From: Flaccisagitta enflata
Taxonomy: Eukaryota; Chaetognatha; Sagittoidea; Aphragmophora
DNA length: 64,000 nucleotides
NCBI GenBank assembly: GCA_965153355.1
Contig: OZ231126.1
Coordinates: forward strand, 32,860,001-32,924,000
Direction: 5' to 3'
The notes beneath the pieces were generated by a model. The model saw nothing but the letters and a program-made list of their open reading frames with translations, had not been told where the DNA came from and did not search any database. Positions within the stretch are counted from its first letter, which is position 1. The number at the start of each line of letters is the position of its first letter. This document shows, piece after piece, positions 1-12,681 of the stretch. The position numbers were made by a program, and so were the translations under genes.

Positions 1-1936
1 AAATTTTCACAGTAGTTTTTGTTGAAAAATTTGCATTTTTTGAAACTTTGGACCACCATAACTGTAAAACGGCTTAACTGACAAGTGTGAAATTTTGGAA
101 TATGAATATTTGCATAAACATGAGTAACTTCAGACAAAATGGAGGTGTGTGAAGGAAAAAATACAATTTTATAAAAGCTTCAAAATGGCCAAATGTCAAT
201 TTTGGTTGATTTTGTTTCTGACAAAGTAACTTTGAACGTCAATATCTCCATAGCCGTTAGTCGCAGTGAGCTCAAATTTTAGGTGAAGTTAGGGTAGATA
301 ACAGGTAACAACTCTACCAAAAATGAAGATGATCGGATGACAGGAACAGTTTTTATTCAACTTCAAAAAATGGGTCATTTTCATAAATTTTCAGAGGAAA
401 AATTTTTTTTTTCTAAGAGGGCTAGTTCAAAATTTTTTTTAGAAACTCTTAATTTGTTATTTATCTTATCGAAAAATAACAATTGCCAAATTTTTTTATT
501 AGAAAAAAAAATTTTGACCCAAAAACGTCCTACATTGCATTTTGTGAAAAATTTAGAATTTCATAACTGTATCAAAAATTCATTTTAAGAACTGAAATTT
601 TGCACACTTATTAGTGAATCCTAAAACTACCACACCAAAAATCAAGGGATTTTATTGAAAATCTTAGAAATATCCCACTTTTTGTGTTTTTTGAGTTTTG
701 GGTATAGCCACAAAATTGGCTAGAAAATCCTCAACAAAAATGAAATTTGTAAGCACGCATCTAAACTAATATACATGTGAAAGAATATTTTTTTAGTGTG
801 ATTTTTGTGGTCAAAATCAGCCAAAAACAGAAAAAAAATTTTTGGACAAAAAAAAATGAATTTGTTGGAATGGCTCCAAAACCTTAAACAACATAGTACA
901 CCTATAGGTGCATTTTGTGGTAAAAAATTTGATTATGAATCCTAGTCGTTTTACAGATATGGCTTCCCTCCAGTTACCCAGTTCTTTGATTCTCGTACTG
1001 TAATCCTGAGATTTTTTACTATAAAGCGGACCCCGCGTTCCAGCTCCTTCTCTCACAAAGTCCCCGACAATATAATTGTTCGATGAGCGCCGCCTCTAAA
1101 TCCGATGAGTGAATGGAATGAACGTTCATGATACAAAATGGCCACTGCAGCAGTGATGTAAAGCGTCAAATATGATCAAAAACTCAGAAAGTGATCTTCA
1201 GCTTATACAACACTGTCATGTACATAACTAGATCAAAGAGTCCTTCAATTTTTTAAAAAAAGAAAGCTTGCTAGGTTTGAAGTAGGTTAACAAAGCAAAA
1301 ACCATCATATTTTGGCAAGAAACAGCGATTTTGTGGGTTTTTAGCAATTTTTGCCCAGAAGCTCATTTGCATATTGTCGTAATTTGTTTTTTTGGTTATA
1401 ATTCGTCCAATATTCATCAGATATGCCTGAAAATTTGTGGGGAAGTATATTTTTATGATTTCTAACATCCCATGAGCTCTTTTAGACATCTTTTCATCAA
1501 GGCTTATTTTTTTTATTTTTGGAGTTTAATAATGCATTTTAGGCATCTTAACGTTGACGAAATTTCGTGAAATTTCTTACAAATATTCAGCAGATGATTA
1601 TTTATCATTACCAGGGTATGTTACCTCTTCAGAGATGTATCTTCATGCTGTTTATCTCAAAAAACCACCATTTTTGGCCAAAAAAAGTGTTTTTAATTTT
1701 GGCTCGCAATCGGGTGAAATAAAGTTGATATTCTTAATCTACACCTTTTTTAGGACTAGTATGCAAAAATTTGGAGACGGGTTAATTTTTTTTTTTTTTT
1801 TTTTTTCAAAGGGTTTTGGGCTAGCGTCAAGTTCCGAAATCTGCAATGGATAAAAAAATCCACCAGAAATTGTCGAAAAAAAAGTCAGTCAATTTATCAA
1901 AATTTCTTAAAGGGGAAAAAAAAAGAGAAAAAGAAC

Positions 1937-1939
<3 letters not shown>

Positions 1940-2028
<89 letters not shown>
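1940..2028. repeat. (AG)n microsatellite
   Basis: About 44 uninterrupted dinucleotides. Confidence 0.98.
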
Positions 2029-2029
<1 letters not shown>

Positions 2030-2143
2030 ATATTCACTCATATTGTGAGAGTTTATTGAATATCAAATCAATTTAGTTTGCGCGTTCGTCTGTTCGTTGA
2101 GTCATTCGTGTCTGAATTTTTTTTTCGCTTAAGATTTAAGAGA

Positions 2144-2340
2144 ACAAGGCCGGATTCACGACTACCCGAGTCGCGTGCGGGTAGGTAGGGCCATATTAGA
2201 GGTCACCGGAGCATTTGGGCAGGAGCAGTACGGTCACAGAATAAAAAACATGAAAAAGGTAAAGTGTGACCGACCAACTAACCAACCAACCGACCGACGG
2301 ACTAAGCGGGGTGTAGAGTCGCGTAGCAAGCGACTAAAAA
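2144..2340 (-). mobile_element. Short hairpin element, copy 1
   Basis: Runs from ACAAGGCCGGATTCACGG-type end to GTGTAGAGTCGCGTAGCAAGCGACTAAAAA-type end (hairpin GTCGC..GCGAC) with a CCGACC-rich middle. Sub-terminal copy AGTCGCGTGC near the left end. Member of the family described in the findings; orientation is given so that the hairpin is the start. Confidence 0.8.
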
Positions 2341-2709
2341 ACTAGAAAAAAAAAGGGGGGGCGAGCAGGGGCGCATAACTTGGATGTAGGAGAGGGGCCT
2401 TCAGGGCCTTCAGATGGAAGCTATCTGAAAGCACTGTTTGTTAAAAAAGTCAGGAAGAGATTAGAAACGACATGAGAATATACAAAAACAGGCAGAGGAA
2501 ACGTCATCTATGCATCTTTCTTGCCATAATATTTCAAATATTTGATGACTAAACTAGAATTTGAACTTATTGGTTCAAATTTTCAATTCAATGGCGAAAC
2601 AACAAAAAGTTATTAGTGTTGAGAAAAGCTTTCGAAAATGGGGCTTTAGTAAAGGCCCAGAGCATCTTGCCCCCCTATATCCATGCGTACAATCTCCCAC
2701 TTGCCACTA

Positions 2710-2927
<218 letters not shown>

Positions 2928-3180
2928 ATGGACGAACGGAGTCGTTAGTTTATGAAAACTGAAAGAAACAAGCCTGTCTAAAAATTATTTGATGAATTGG
3001 CAAAATTTATCGTTTTTGAAGAAAAAATAATCGAAAAAAAGAAAAGTAAGAAGTTTAGGAAACCGGACACCCGGCAAGAGTCTTCTGGCCTTGTTTCAAT
3101 TCTTTTTCATATGGAAAAATGTTTTACAAGTCTTTGAGATGGGGTTGAAGGAATGCGAATGGACGACAGTAGTACTAGTA

Positions 3181-3400
3181 GGAGAAGAAAAAGATAAAGA
3201 AAAGGCAAACGAAAAAGAAAACGAAGAAGAAGAGAGGGAAGAAGAAGAAGAAGAAAACGAAAAAGAAAAAGAAAAAGAAAAAGAAGAAAAAGAAAAAGAA
3301 AAAGAAAAAGAAAAAGAAAAAGAAAAAAAGAAAATGAAAAAAAAGAAAAAGAAAAAGAAAAAGAAAAAGAAAAAGAAAAAGAAAACAAGAAGAAAAATTA
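3181..3400. repeat. (GAAAAA)n-type purine tract
   Basis: All-purine G/A sequence, mostly GAAAAA hexamers. Confidence 0.95.
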
Positions 3401-3544
3401 ACATTAAGGAAAAAATGGAGAAAGGGGTGGGTAGGGAGTGTAAGGAAAGAATGAAGAAAAAAAGGGAATAGAAAAGTTGGAAGTTTTCATTTCCTCGTTA
3501 GAATTCGTAGCAGCACTCGAGTGGAGAAATGCCTCCGTAGTCTA

Positions 3545-3710
3545 TGGGAAACCGACGGTACCGACCTTAAAACGGCCTCTAAGCGGCCTCTATGGAGAGT
3601 CTAAGTGGCCTCGGATTCGGCTTTAAATTGGCCTCTAAGCGACCTCCGTGCTGAGTCTAATCGGCCTCTATACGAAGTCTAAGCGGCCTCGGATTCGGCC
3701 TTCTAGTTGC
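3545..3710. repeat. Degenerate CGGCCTCTAAG minisatellite
   Basis: About 12 copies of GGCCTCTAAGC or GGCCTCGGATTC in varied order. Confidence 0.8.
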
Positions 3711-4011
3711 TTCGGGTTTTACAAATGAAGGGAACAAGGAGATTATTTTCTTTCAAAGGTGATAATTCATGAGTAAAATCAATATGTTTGATACTTCGAC
3801 GTGATCGGAAATTCCTTTGAAGTTACAATCATTTTTGACAGGAACTATAAAAAGTTTTGGAAGTAGAGAAAATAACAATCATCATAAAAGAATTGGCAGG
3901 GATTAGGATCTTTGGGTCTCTTTCTTTCACGCGTTAATCGTTTCCCCACAACGAATTATCATCAGCAGTTTCAACCCGCTCTTTTCGTCAACTTCATCTT
4001 CTGATTCTGCT

Positions 4012-4287
4012 GTAAGGAGGAAATCCTCACCTTCAGACCATCTCCCAGCGCGGTGCGTGGATGTGTAAACGCCAATAGATGAAGCACCTGAGATGGAGCG
4101 TTGGACACGTCCGACATTATCATGGACATTATCATTGACATTATCATAGATATTATCATAAACATTGGAGAGGTATAAGTGATAAACATCAAAGACGCTC
4201 TTCCCTGGAATGTGCTTCATCCATTGGCGTTTACACATTCACGCACCGCGCTGGGAGATGGACTGAAGGTGAGGATTTCCTCCTATC
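4012..4287. repeat. 276-bp foldback with 76-bp arms
   Basis: 4012-4087 and 4212-4287 are reverse complements with about four mismatches (CATCTCCCAGCGCGGTGCGT against ACGCACCGCGCTGGGAGATG, each within an arm). The loop holds four ACATTATCAT-like 12-mers. Confidence 0.9.
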
Positions 4288-4510
4288 ACTGCGACTGCTT
4301 TAGCCAGTATAATTTGTCATTTAATCCGCAACGTCTGCCTCTTGTTTTGCGATTGCTATTGCCTGATAAGTTCATCATATTTTGCGATTGCCAATCTAAA
4401 CATTCCCCCCCCCCCAAAAAAAAAACGCAATTGATCCAACCCAAGTGACTCAGCCCTCCCCCCCCCCCCCCAACATTCACTCCGCTCCACATTTGTTGTT
4501 TATCCATATT

Positions 4511-4797
4511 TTTGGTCGCGTGCTACGCGACTCTATGAGCCACTTTTCGGTCAGTCGGTCGGTCGGTCGGTCGGTCGGTCAATTCGTCGGTCGGTTGGTC
4601 CATCGGTCGGTCCGTCACAAAACTGTTTTAAAGGCTTTTTAAAGCATTTTGTATATATCTGAATGGTACAGAAGGAGCTTTGTTGAGTAAAAAGCCATTT
4701 CAAATGACTTTTTGAGAAAAAAAATGTTTGTCTGTCTGTCTGCCTGACTTTTTTTGAAAGTGCCGACGCACGCGACTTAGGTCTAATGACCTTGTTT
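4511..4797 (+). mobile_element. Short hairpin element, copy 2, abutting exon A
   Basis: Starts with hairpin GTCGCGTGCTACGCGAC and CTCTATGAG, then (GGTC)n, ending GCACGCGACTTAGG..GACCTTGTTT about 20 bases before the exon A acceptor. The middle is unlike other copies. Confidence 0.7.
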
Positions 4798-4817
4798 TTA
4801 TCTTTTTTTTGCTGCAG

Positions 4818-4965
4818 ACGATTGGATTATGAAACGAACCAAGACCACATGTATCGATTTACCGTGACGGCTCGCGACCGAGGTCATCCATCTCACACCG
4901 GAACAGCCCTGGTTAGAGTCTCCATGAAGAATAGGAACGACGAAGCGCCCATTTTCAATCAATTG
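4818..4965 (+). CDS. CadN: Cadherin exon A (end of a first EC repeat)
   Basis: This 148-bp internal exon follows a pyrimidine run and CTGCAG and ends at a GTAAGT donor. One base completes a codon from an exon outside the window; it ends in phase 0. It encodes the second half of an EC repeat: the calcium motif LDYE, then YRFTVTARDRGHPS with an A-R-D-x-G strand, and the linker NDEAPIF. Tryptic-like spacing is normal for a cadherin repeat. A short hairpin element ends about 20 bases upstream of the acceptor, and a (GA)n run starts 20 bases after the donor. Confidence 0.88.
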
Positions 4966-4986
4966 GTAAGTCGAGTTAGCGGGGGA

Positions 4987-5017
<31 letters not shown>

Positions 5018-5366
5018 TTGAAGAAACTGGGGGTAAAAGAAAAAAGGATTTCCTTTGATCATGCTTATATTTCGTATTTTTACTATTGATTGTTACCGTA
5101 TATATTTTTTATCTTAAACAATCAATACTTCATGATTCAAGCAGTTTATCAATAGCGCACCACGTCGATCATTTTCTGAAGGGTCAGTGTATAGGCATGT
5201 GTATAGTCGTTGTGCCACTTTACGCGGGCAGTGCAATCGTGCTATTTGCCTGATTTATTCACAACATATGCTTAGTCTGGAAGGTCAAACGAATCAAGAG
5301 AGCACCATTTCAGAAAAACTGCAACTGCTCAATAATTTATCATTCAACATGAGTGCAGAAGCACTT

Positions 5367-6343
5367 ACACCGTCTTTAAATCGAAATGGCAAATAGTAAA
5401 CCTTTGTAGCTCCAAAACTACTAGCCTGAAAGCCTTCAAATTTTCAGTGAATGTTGGTAACAACTGACCATTTTGTCATGCCAAAACTCAGATTTTAATA
5501 CTGAATAGTTGGGGGGTCATTAAAGCATTGAAAAGCTATCAATTTCATGGAAACAAGGCCGGATACACGGCTACCCCAGTCGCGTGCGGGTGGGCAGGGG
5601 CCATATTTTAGGTCAGTGGAGCATTTGGGCAGGAGCGGTATAGCCAAAAACCCCATAAACGCCGAAAAAGTAAAGTGTGACAGTAAAGTGTGACGGACCG
5701 ACGGACCGACGGACGGACGGACGGACCGACAAAGCGGGGTGTAGAGTCGCGTAGCACGCGACTAAAAATCAATTTCTCCCAGCTACACTTGGAAGAATCT
5801 TTTTCTTCATTGATTTTTTCTTGGTTAAGCAAGCTTGGACCCTGGGGTTGGTCTTAAAAGAAGAGTAACAAATCATGAATATAAGTTCTGCTTAAAAATT
5901 TCATCATTTTATTGTATGAAGATTTGAATGATTTTCAAATGATTAACATTCTGGATTTTAGCAATGATTGTCAAAAACCAATGATAACCTCAAAATATTT
6001 CTAACTTTTTTCAATTTTTTTTTGGAAGATGTGTAATCTTTGAAAAATTTCCTATCATTTGAGACCAACCCCGGAATTCTAGCTCAATTTCTTTGACATC
6101 TGTATATGGATAAAGACAAGTCTTCTCAAATAAAACAAGAAAAAAAGATTAAGCCTTGAAAATTTGGCCTATTCCGTTTATTTTACTGACCCCAAACTAT
6201 TCGGAATGAAAATCTTGGTTTTTGCATGATAAAATGGTCACTTGTTACCAACATTCACTGAAAATTTGAAGGCCTCTGGGCTAGTAGTTTTGGAGCTACA
6301 AAGGTTGACTATTTGCCATTTCGATTTAAATAGGGTGTACCTC
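5367..6343. mobile_element. Inverted-repeat element, interrupted
   Basis: Left arm from ACACCGTCTTTAAATCGAAA; right arm ends TTTCGATTTAAATAGGGTGT. Arms share GTAGCTCCAAAACTACTAG and AACATTCACTGAAAATTTGA over about 150 bases. Hairpin element copy 3 is inserted inside. No coding capacity. Confidence 0.8.
5547..5768 (-). mobile_element. Short hairpin element, copy 3, with 8-bp flanking repeat
   Basis: ACAAGGCCGGATACACGGCT at the left, distal AGTCGCGTGCGGG, (GGAC)n body, hairpin GTCGCGTAGCACGCGAC then TAAAAA. TCAATTTC occurs at 5539-5546 and 5769-5776, a likely target-site duplication. The element interrupts a larger inverted-repeat element. Confidence 0.85.
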
Positions 6344-6565
6344 ACCCTTAAGCTCAGATTCAGCCGGCTTAAGAATTAAGAATTAAGAAGATTACGACGA
6401 TTAAGCTCTGAATCTTCTCATGCTCAGTCTCCTCTTCTCTGTTTTATGGCTTTAAAATGACGAGTGGCGCGACATTGCCTTGTTTCTTATGGGAAGAGTT
6501 TTTTCAAAAAGTTCACTCTGCCTCTCCAAGTTTTTGTCTCTGTCTATGTTTGTATTTTTTTTCTA

Positions 6566-6566
6566 T

Positions 6567-6632
<66 letters not shown>

Positions 6633-6664
6633 AGTCTCTGTCAGTCTGTCTCTGTCTGTGTCAC

Positions 6665-6760
<96 letters not shown>
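6566..6760. repeat. (GTCT)n then (CT)n
   Basis: About 16 GTCT units to 6633, a mixed bridge, then (CT)n. Confidence 0.98.
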
Positions 6761-6762
<2 letters not shown>

Positions 6763-7036
6763 ATCTGCCCATTTCCTTTCTGCTTTGGCGCCTTAATTTT
6801 TAGTATCGCCGTAAAATTGTGGTATCGCCGCTGATGCCGGCGCTAAAGCCAAATCTGGCGTCGGTGACGCCGCACTCTCAAAAATAGCGCTCTTAAGTTA
6901 AGATGTACGGATTTGGCGCAGAGAATAAAAACTCGCGCTTGCACTTAGCAGATGGAAGTCCCCATAGATATTTTACGACTCCGCGCTGGTTTTAGTGAAT
7001 GTCTTTGCACCTGCGTGCGTTCGAGTGCATATGGTG

Positions 7037-7535
<499 letters not shown>

Positions 7536-7670
7536 TCAACTCAACCCTTTTCGTCATTTTTCTATACTGACTTTCGTTTGTCTACCTATTTAAAGACCAT
7601 CATGAGTGATGAAGCGATTTTTCGTGTCTCTTGTTTACCCACTCGTTCGCACGACAGCCGCTGACAGAAA

Positions 7671-7912
<242 letters not shown>

Positions 7913-7917
7913 TGCTT

Positions 7918-8114
7918 CCTTTTAGTCACGTGCTACGCGACTCTACACCCCTCTATGTCGGTCGGTCGGTCGGTTGGTTGGTCCCCATTTTATTGTTTTA
8001 CGTTTTTGAACTTTCTGAGCCAGGTGCTCCTGCCCAAATGCTCCAGTGACCTTCTTCAGCACTGCTCCTGCTCACCCGCACGCAACTGGGGTAGCCGTAT
8101 ATCCGGCCTTGTTT
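7918..8114 (+). mobile_element. Short hairpin element, copy 4
   Basis: Hairpin GTCACGTGCTACGCGAC (one mismatch), CTCTACACC, (GGTC)n, CTCCTGCCCAAATGCTCCAG, distal CCGCACGCAACTGGGGTAGC and end ATCCGGCCTTGTTT. Inserted after a (TTC)n tract. Confidence 0.85.
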
Positions 8115-8620
8115 CCTTCTTTTTCTTTTTCATTTTCATTTTCATTTTCATTTTCATTTTCATTTTCATTTTCATCTCATTTTCATTTTCATTTTCATTT
8201 TCATTTTTTTTTTATTTTTATTCTTGTTTTTATTATTTTTTTTTTTTCATTTTTTTTTATTTTTTATGTCTCTTTTTATTTTTGTTTTATTTTTATTTTT
8301 ATCTTTATTTTTATTTTTATTTTTATTTTTATTCTTATTTTGTTTTATTTTATTTTTATTTTTATTTTTCTTATTTTCATTTTTATTTTTATTTTTATTT
8401 TTATTTTCTTTTTTATTTTTATTTTTATTTTTATTTTTATTTTTATTTTTATTTTTATTTTTATTTTTATTCTTATTTTTAGTCTTATTCTTATTCTTAT
8501 TCTTATTCTTATTCTTCTTCTTCTTTTTCTTTTTCTTTTTCTTTTTCTTTTTCTTTTTCTTTTTTTTTTCTTTTCCTTTTCCTTTTTCTTTTTCTTTTTC
8601 TTCTTCTTATTCATCTTTTT
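8115..8620. repeat. T-rich hexamer tract
   Basis: (TTTTCA)n, (TTTTTA)n and (TTTTTC)n blocks in succession. Confidence 0.95.
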
Positions 8621-8984
8621 CATCTCTTTCCATCACCATCACCATCCATTTTGGGGTCTTCTCTTTGTCGTCGAAAGAACTGAGTTATTCATGAAAAGAA
8701 AGGGATGGCCTAAGGAAGCAAATATGACAGCAAATGTGTTTTATTTTTTATCTCGTTCACACAAAAACCTTTCCTCGGCGCCACACAATAAGAGTCGAGT
8801 TTTTTTTTGTTTTGTTTTGTTTGTCGCGCGAGGTTATATTTCGTAGTAATCTGTCACTGACAGCATAGAACTTGTACTTGTAGTTGTAGTCTGCCAATCT
8901 TGTTATGAAGTTGCAAAATAGGGAGGGATGTCCAATAATATTCCACTTAAGTCCGAAACTGACTATAGTGGTTTCAGTGTTGTT

Positions 8985-9630
8985 AACTCTAGTCCGATAT
9001 TCGGCCTAAAATGGTTCCTCCTAATAAACAGCCGCTTCTATTCTTCTTTCTTTTTTAATTCCTCGAAAAAATGGGGGGAAAATAAGACGGCAATTTTTTG
9101 TAGGAAAACAAAGTGTTTCACCTTACTTTTTGCATCAATTTCTGGACAATGATAGAGCAAGAATGGTTTTAAAAGACAAATTGTCTCTAACGACACTTGG
9201 AGTATATATTTCTATCATATTTTGACCTCAAAAGTAATTCTAACTTCGCAATTCACATGAGAAAAGCAAGAAAATCAAGGTTTTTAATGTAATTTTGCTC
9301 ACATTTTTTTGTTTGTTCTTGCCGTTGAAATTCTAAGACTCTCAAATGCAGGGAAATTTTGCATTTTCAAAAACATAGTTCTCTTTATAATCGATTTTGG
9401 AAGAGAACTATGTTTTTTGTTTTCTCATTTTTTTATTTTTTATGCAATCTTAGAATTTCAACAAGCCCCCTGTCAGATACCAAAAATAAAATTCTCAGTA
9501 ATTTGCATTATATTTTTTTCATCAATTCTTGCTACATTTGGTTCTATTTCATGTTTGAATGCAAGTTATGCAAAAAAATATCAATCATGATATATCTCAA
9601 TGATTATTTCAGTTAAATCATTAAATTTTA
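8985..9630. repeat. AT-rich hairpin element, copy A
   Basis: The centre is a hairpin with stems AACATAGTTCTCTT and AAGAGAACTATGTT, flanked by inverted GTTGAAATTCTAAGA. Shares ACATGAGAAAAGCAA, TTTTGACCTCAAAAG and ATGCAGGGAAATTTTGCATT with the element near 48.7-49.1 kb. Confidence 0.7.
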
Positions 9631-9889
9631 ATCATTTTAATTTTTGACTTTGGTTCCCATTGAAACACAAATATTGCCTTTGGAAGAACGCCATCATAAG
9701 GAGAGAGAGAGAGAGAAGACAGCCGGACAGATAGAAATTATGAGAGAACCAGAGAAGCGAAAATATATGTTTATATGGAAATTGAGAAGGATGATGTAAA
9801 TGTCACCCTAAGCAACCTTAATGCATTAGGGTTTGTTTATGGAAATCAACTCCCAACAGACGAAACAACGTAGCTCTGTCCTTTCCCTC

Positions 9890-10330
9890 TCTCACTCTCT
9901 CTTTCCTCCGTTTCACACTCACTCTGTTTCTGTCAATCTTTCTGTCTTTGACTATCAGAGACTCCCTATAAATGTCCGTTCTTTCTGTCCTCCGTTTCGC
10001 ACTCACGCTGTTGTGTCGATCGTTCTATCTGTAAATGTCTTTGTCTGCCTTTTACTGTCTGTTCTTTTTATCCTCTGTTTTACATTAACCTGTTGCTGCC
10101 AATCGTTCTGTCTGTGACTATCTGTGAGACCGTGACTGCCTTTGAATGTCTGCTCTTTCTATCCTCCGTTCCACACTCTCTAACTTCCCGTCAATTTTTC
10201 TGTCTATCTGTGACTGCCTTTGAATGTCAGCTTTTTCTGCCTTCAATTCGACACTCACTATCTTCCCGTCAATCGTTCTGTCTGTATCTATCTGCGACTG
10301 CCTTAGCATGTCTGTCCCTCCTATTTACCT
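9890..10330. repeat. Degenerate minisatellite of about 90 bp
   Basis: Repeated TGACTGCCTTTGAATGTC, TTCTGTCCTCCGTTTC and CCGTCAATCGTTCTGTCTGT phrases. Confidence 0.7.
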
Positions 10331-10554
10331 CCATCTGTCACCATTTTTTCGCTCTGTCGCTTTTTTTCGTGGCAGATTGCTCAAGACGCGAAAAAATGAA
10401 TGTTGGCGAAGGCCAAGTTTACTTTTGCAATGCGAGCAAAGATGGCATTTTTGAGCCTCGTTTCTCTAATACGCATGTAAACGCATGTGCGTGCATGTGT
10501 AAGTGGGTATGTTTAGGCTTCTGTATGATTGGTGAGATGGATTAAACTCGCGTT

Positions 10555-10764
<210 letters not shown>

Positions 10765-11257
10765 CATTTTTTTTTTATCAGCCTCCATTACCATAATCAC
10801 GTTTTATCATCACGGAGACGTGCTTCTTTTTTCGATAGACAAAGACACTTTTAAGGTTTCTTTCCTGTGGAAGACATTCCCCTTTCATTGCCTATCAACC
10901 TTCCTTTGCATCCCCCCCCCCCAGCTCCTCACCTGTATTCGAAGTCGAAGGCCGTTGCTACTCTTAAATCAATATTTGAATATTATCGAATACAACGAAT
11001 TGTAAAGCTAGTCACCTCTGGCTCCTCCGCTTTATCCCTCCTGCCTTCCTGCATTCCTGCCTTCCTGCCTTCCTGCCTTCCTGCATTCCTTATACTGCCG
11101 CCCCCCCCCGTCTCCCTTCTACCACTCTACCTTCCAGTCCTTCCTCCTATCACCTTTTCCTCTTCACATGAATACGTAATCCAACTTTTCAAACCGTCGA
11201 TTCTTTCTTCTTCTCATCCATCTCGATATTTATGTATTTTTTCCCTTTTCTTCGCAG

Positions 11258-11360
11258 GTGATCCAAGCGCCTCTCGCGGAGGACGCACAACCCGGATCTT
11301 TGGTCACCACAGTCCAAGCCACCGATCCAGACGGTGACGGGGTTCAGTTCAGTTTCAAAG
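11258..11360 (+). CDS. CadN: Cadherin exon B (start of next EC repeat)
   Basis: Acceptor TTCTTCGCAG, donor AAAG|GTAATC. 103 bp, phase 0 in, phase 1 out. It encodes VIQAPLAEDAQPGSLV, the A and B strands with a glutamate in the usual calcium position, then ATDPDGDG, the DxD calcium motif. It continues directly from exon A's FNQL. Confidence 0.88.
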
Positions 11361-12140
11361 GTAATCTGAATTTGCATGTGAAATGGACAACATCACTACC
11401 AAACCAAACCATTGAATAAGAACGAGAACCTTAGGAGCTCTAACTGGTGTTTAATACGTAAAACAGCATGATTTTGCCAATGTCGCTCAGTTCCGACTTT
11501 TCACTGCTGCCTTTATGCGCCTTTAATATTCGATTTTCCTCCTATCAAATTCGCATCAACAGCCAAAAGAAAAAGAAAGAAGGAGAAAAAAAAAAACCCT
11601 CCAACAATAGTGGTTCCATTTTATTGTTTTGGTTTGTTTACTTTTGTAAGTCACCCGCCTCTACTTCCCTTTTTTTACTCTTCACTTATTTCCCATATTT
11701 CCATTTCTGTTTATATCCTCTTTACCTGACTCTACAAACATTCGCGGTTCAGTGATTCAGTTAATCGGTAAATGATGAATGGTTCCTCCATTTTGACTCC
11801 ATTGGAGGCATAGGAAAAGTTAGCAAACTTCTGACGAGACAAACGGAGAATAATGGCAATGCGCTAAGCTTTTGGAGTCTGCAATCGCAGATTTACGTTT
11901 AAATAACTGAAAGGTAAACTCGTACGGGAAACGGCAGGCTCGGAGGATTTATAGAAAAAAATTAGGTTTAGGAGTAAGCCACAGGTTTGCTCTTCAAAAT
12001 CAGATATTTACAAAAGACTTTGGCAAAATATGAACATTTCTCCGTTATTTTCTCGTGTGTATGTGCGTATGTAGTTGAGCCTGCTCAGTACGTAGTGCTT
12101 AGTGCTTGATACAAGTTTCGTTTTTTTTTTCCAACTTTAG
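11361..12140 (+). other. Cadherin intron B-C
   Basis: 780 bases without recognisable elements, apart from a T-run before the acceptor. Confidence 0.85.
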
Positions 12141-12260
12141 GCGGCCAATTGGAGCAGAACTACTTCGTCATCGATAAAGTTTCGGGCGTGATTCGTCTAA
12201 AATCTCCGGGACCAATCGACCTCAGCGAGAACTTTTACACCCTCAACGTCACGGCCAAAG
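12141..12260 (+). CDS. CadN: Cadherin exon C (middle of EC repeat)
   Basis: Acceptor after a T-rich tract and AACTTTAG; donor AAAG|GTATGG. 120 bp, phase 1 in and out. It encodes the core NYFVIDKVSGVIRLKS, the F-x-I-D-x-x-S-G-x-I signature of cadherin repeats, and FYTLNVTAKD, which carries an N-glycosylation sequon. The usual LDRE motif is replaced by PIDLSE, so one calcium ligand set is degenerate in this repeat. Confidence 0.9.
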
Positions 12261-12456
12261 GTATGGAAATGCTTCAAATGCAATGTGTCATCTTTATGCA
12301 TAAACAGTAACAGCAAAAGAGTTGCATGCATCGTATTTAATACAAGTAACCCACGGCCGATATGCGATTTCGGTGAGATGGAATCATATGTAGGAAAATA
12401 CGAGCATTATTTGAAAACTCAATGATTTCAGTTTCGAGAAATGCCGAGATTTTTTT

Positions 12457-12681
12457 TTAGTCGCGTGCACGCGACTCTACAACCCGCTTTGTCGGTTGGT
12501 CGGTCGGTCGGTTGGTCGGTCGGTCGGTTGGCCGGTCGGTTGGCCGGTCGGTCACACCTTACTTTTTTTTTATGATTTTATTTCATGGACCTCACTGCTC
12601 CTGCCCAAATTGTCTGGTGACCTCAAATATGGCCCCTGCCCACCTGCACGCGACTGGGGTAGCCGTGTATCCGGCCTTGTT
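12457..12681 (+). mobile_element. Short hairpin element, copy 5
   Basis: Perfect 16-bp palindrome GTCGCGTGCACGCGAC after TTTTTTTTA, then CTCTACAACCCGC, (GGTC)n, distal GCACGCGACTGGGGTAGCCG and end CCGGCCTTGT. A degenerate second start lies at about 12700-12750. Confidence 0.9.
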
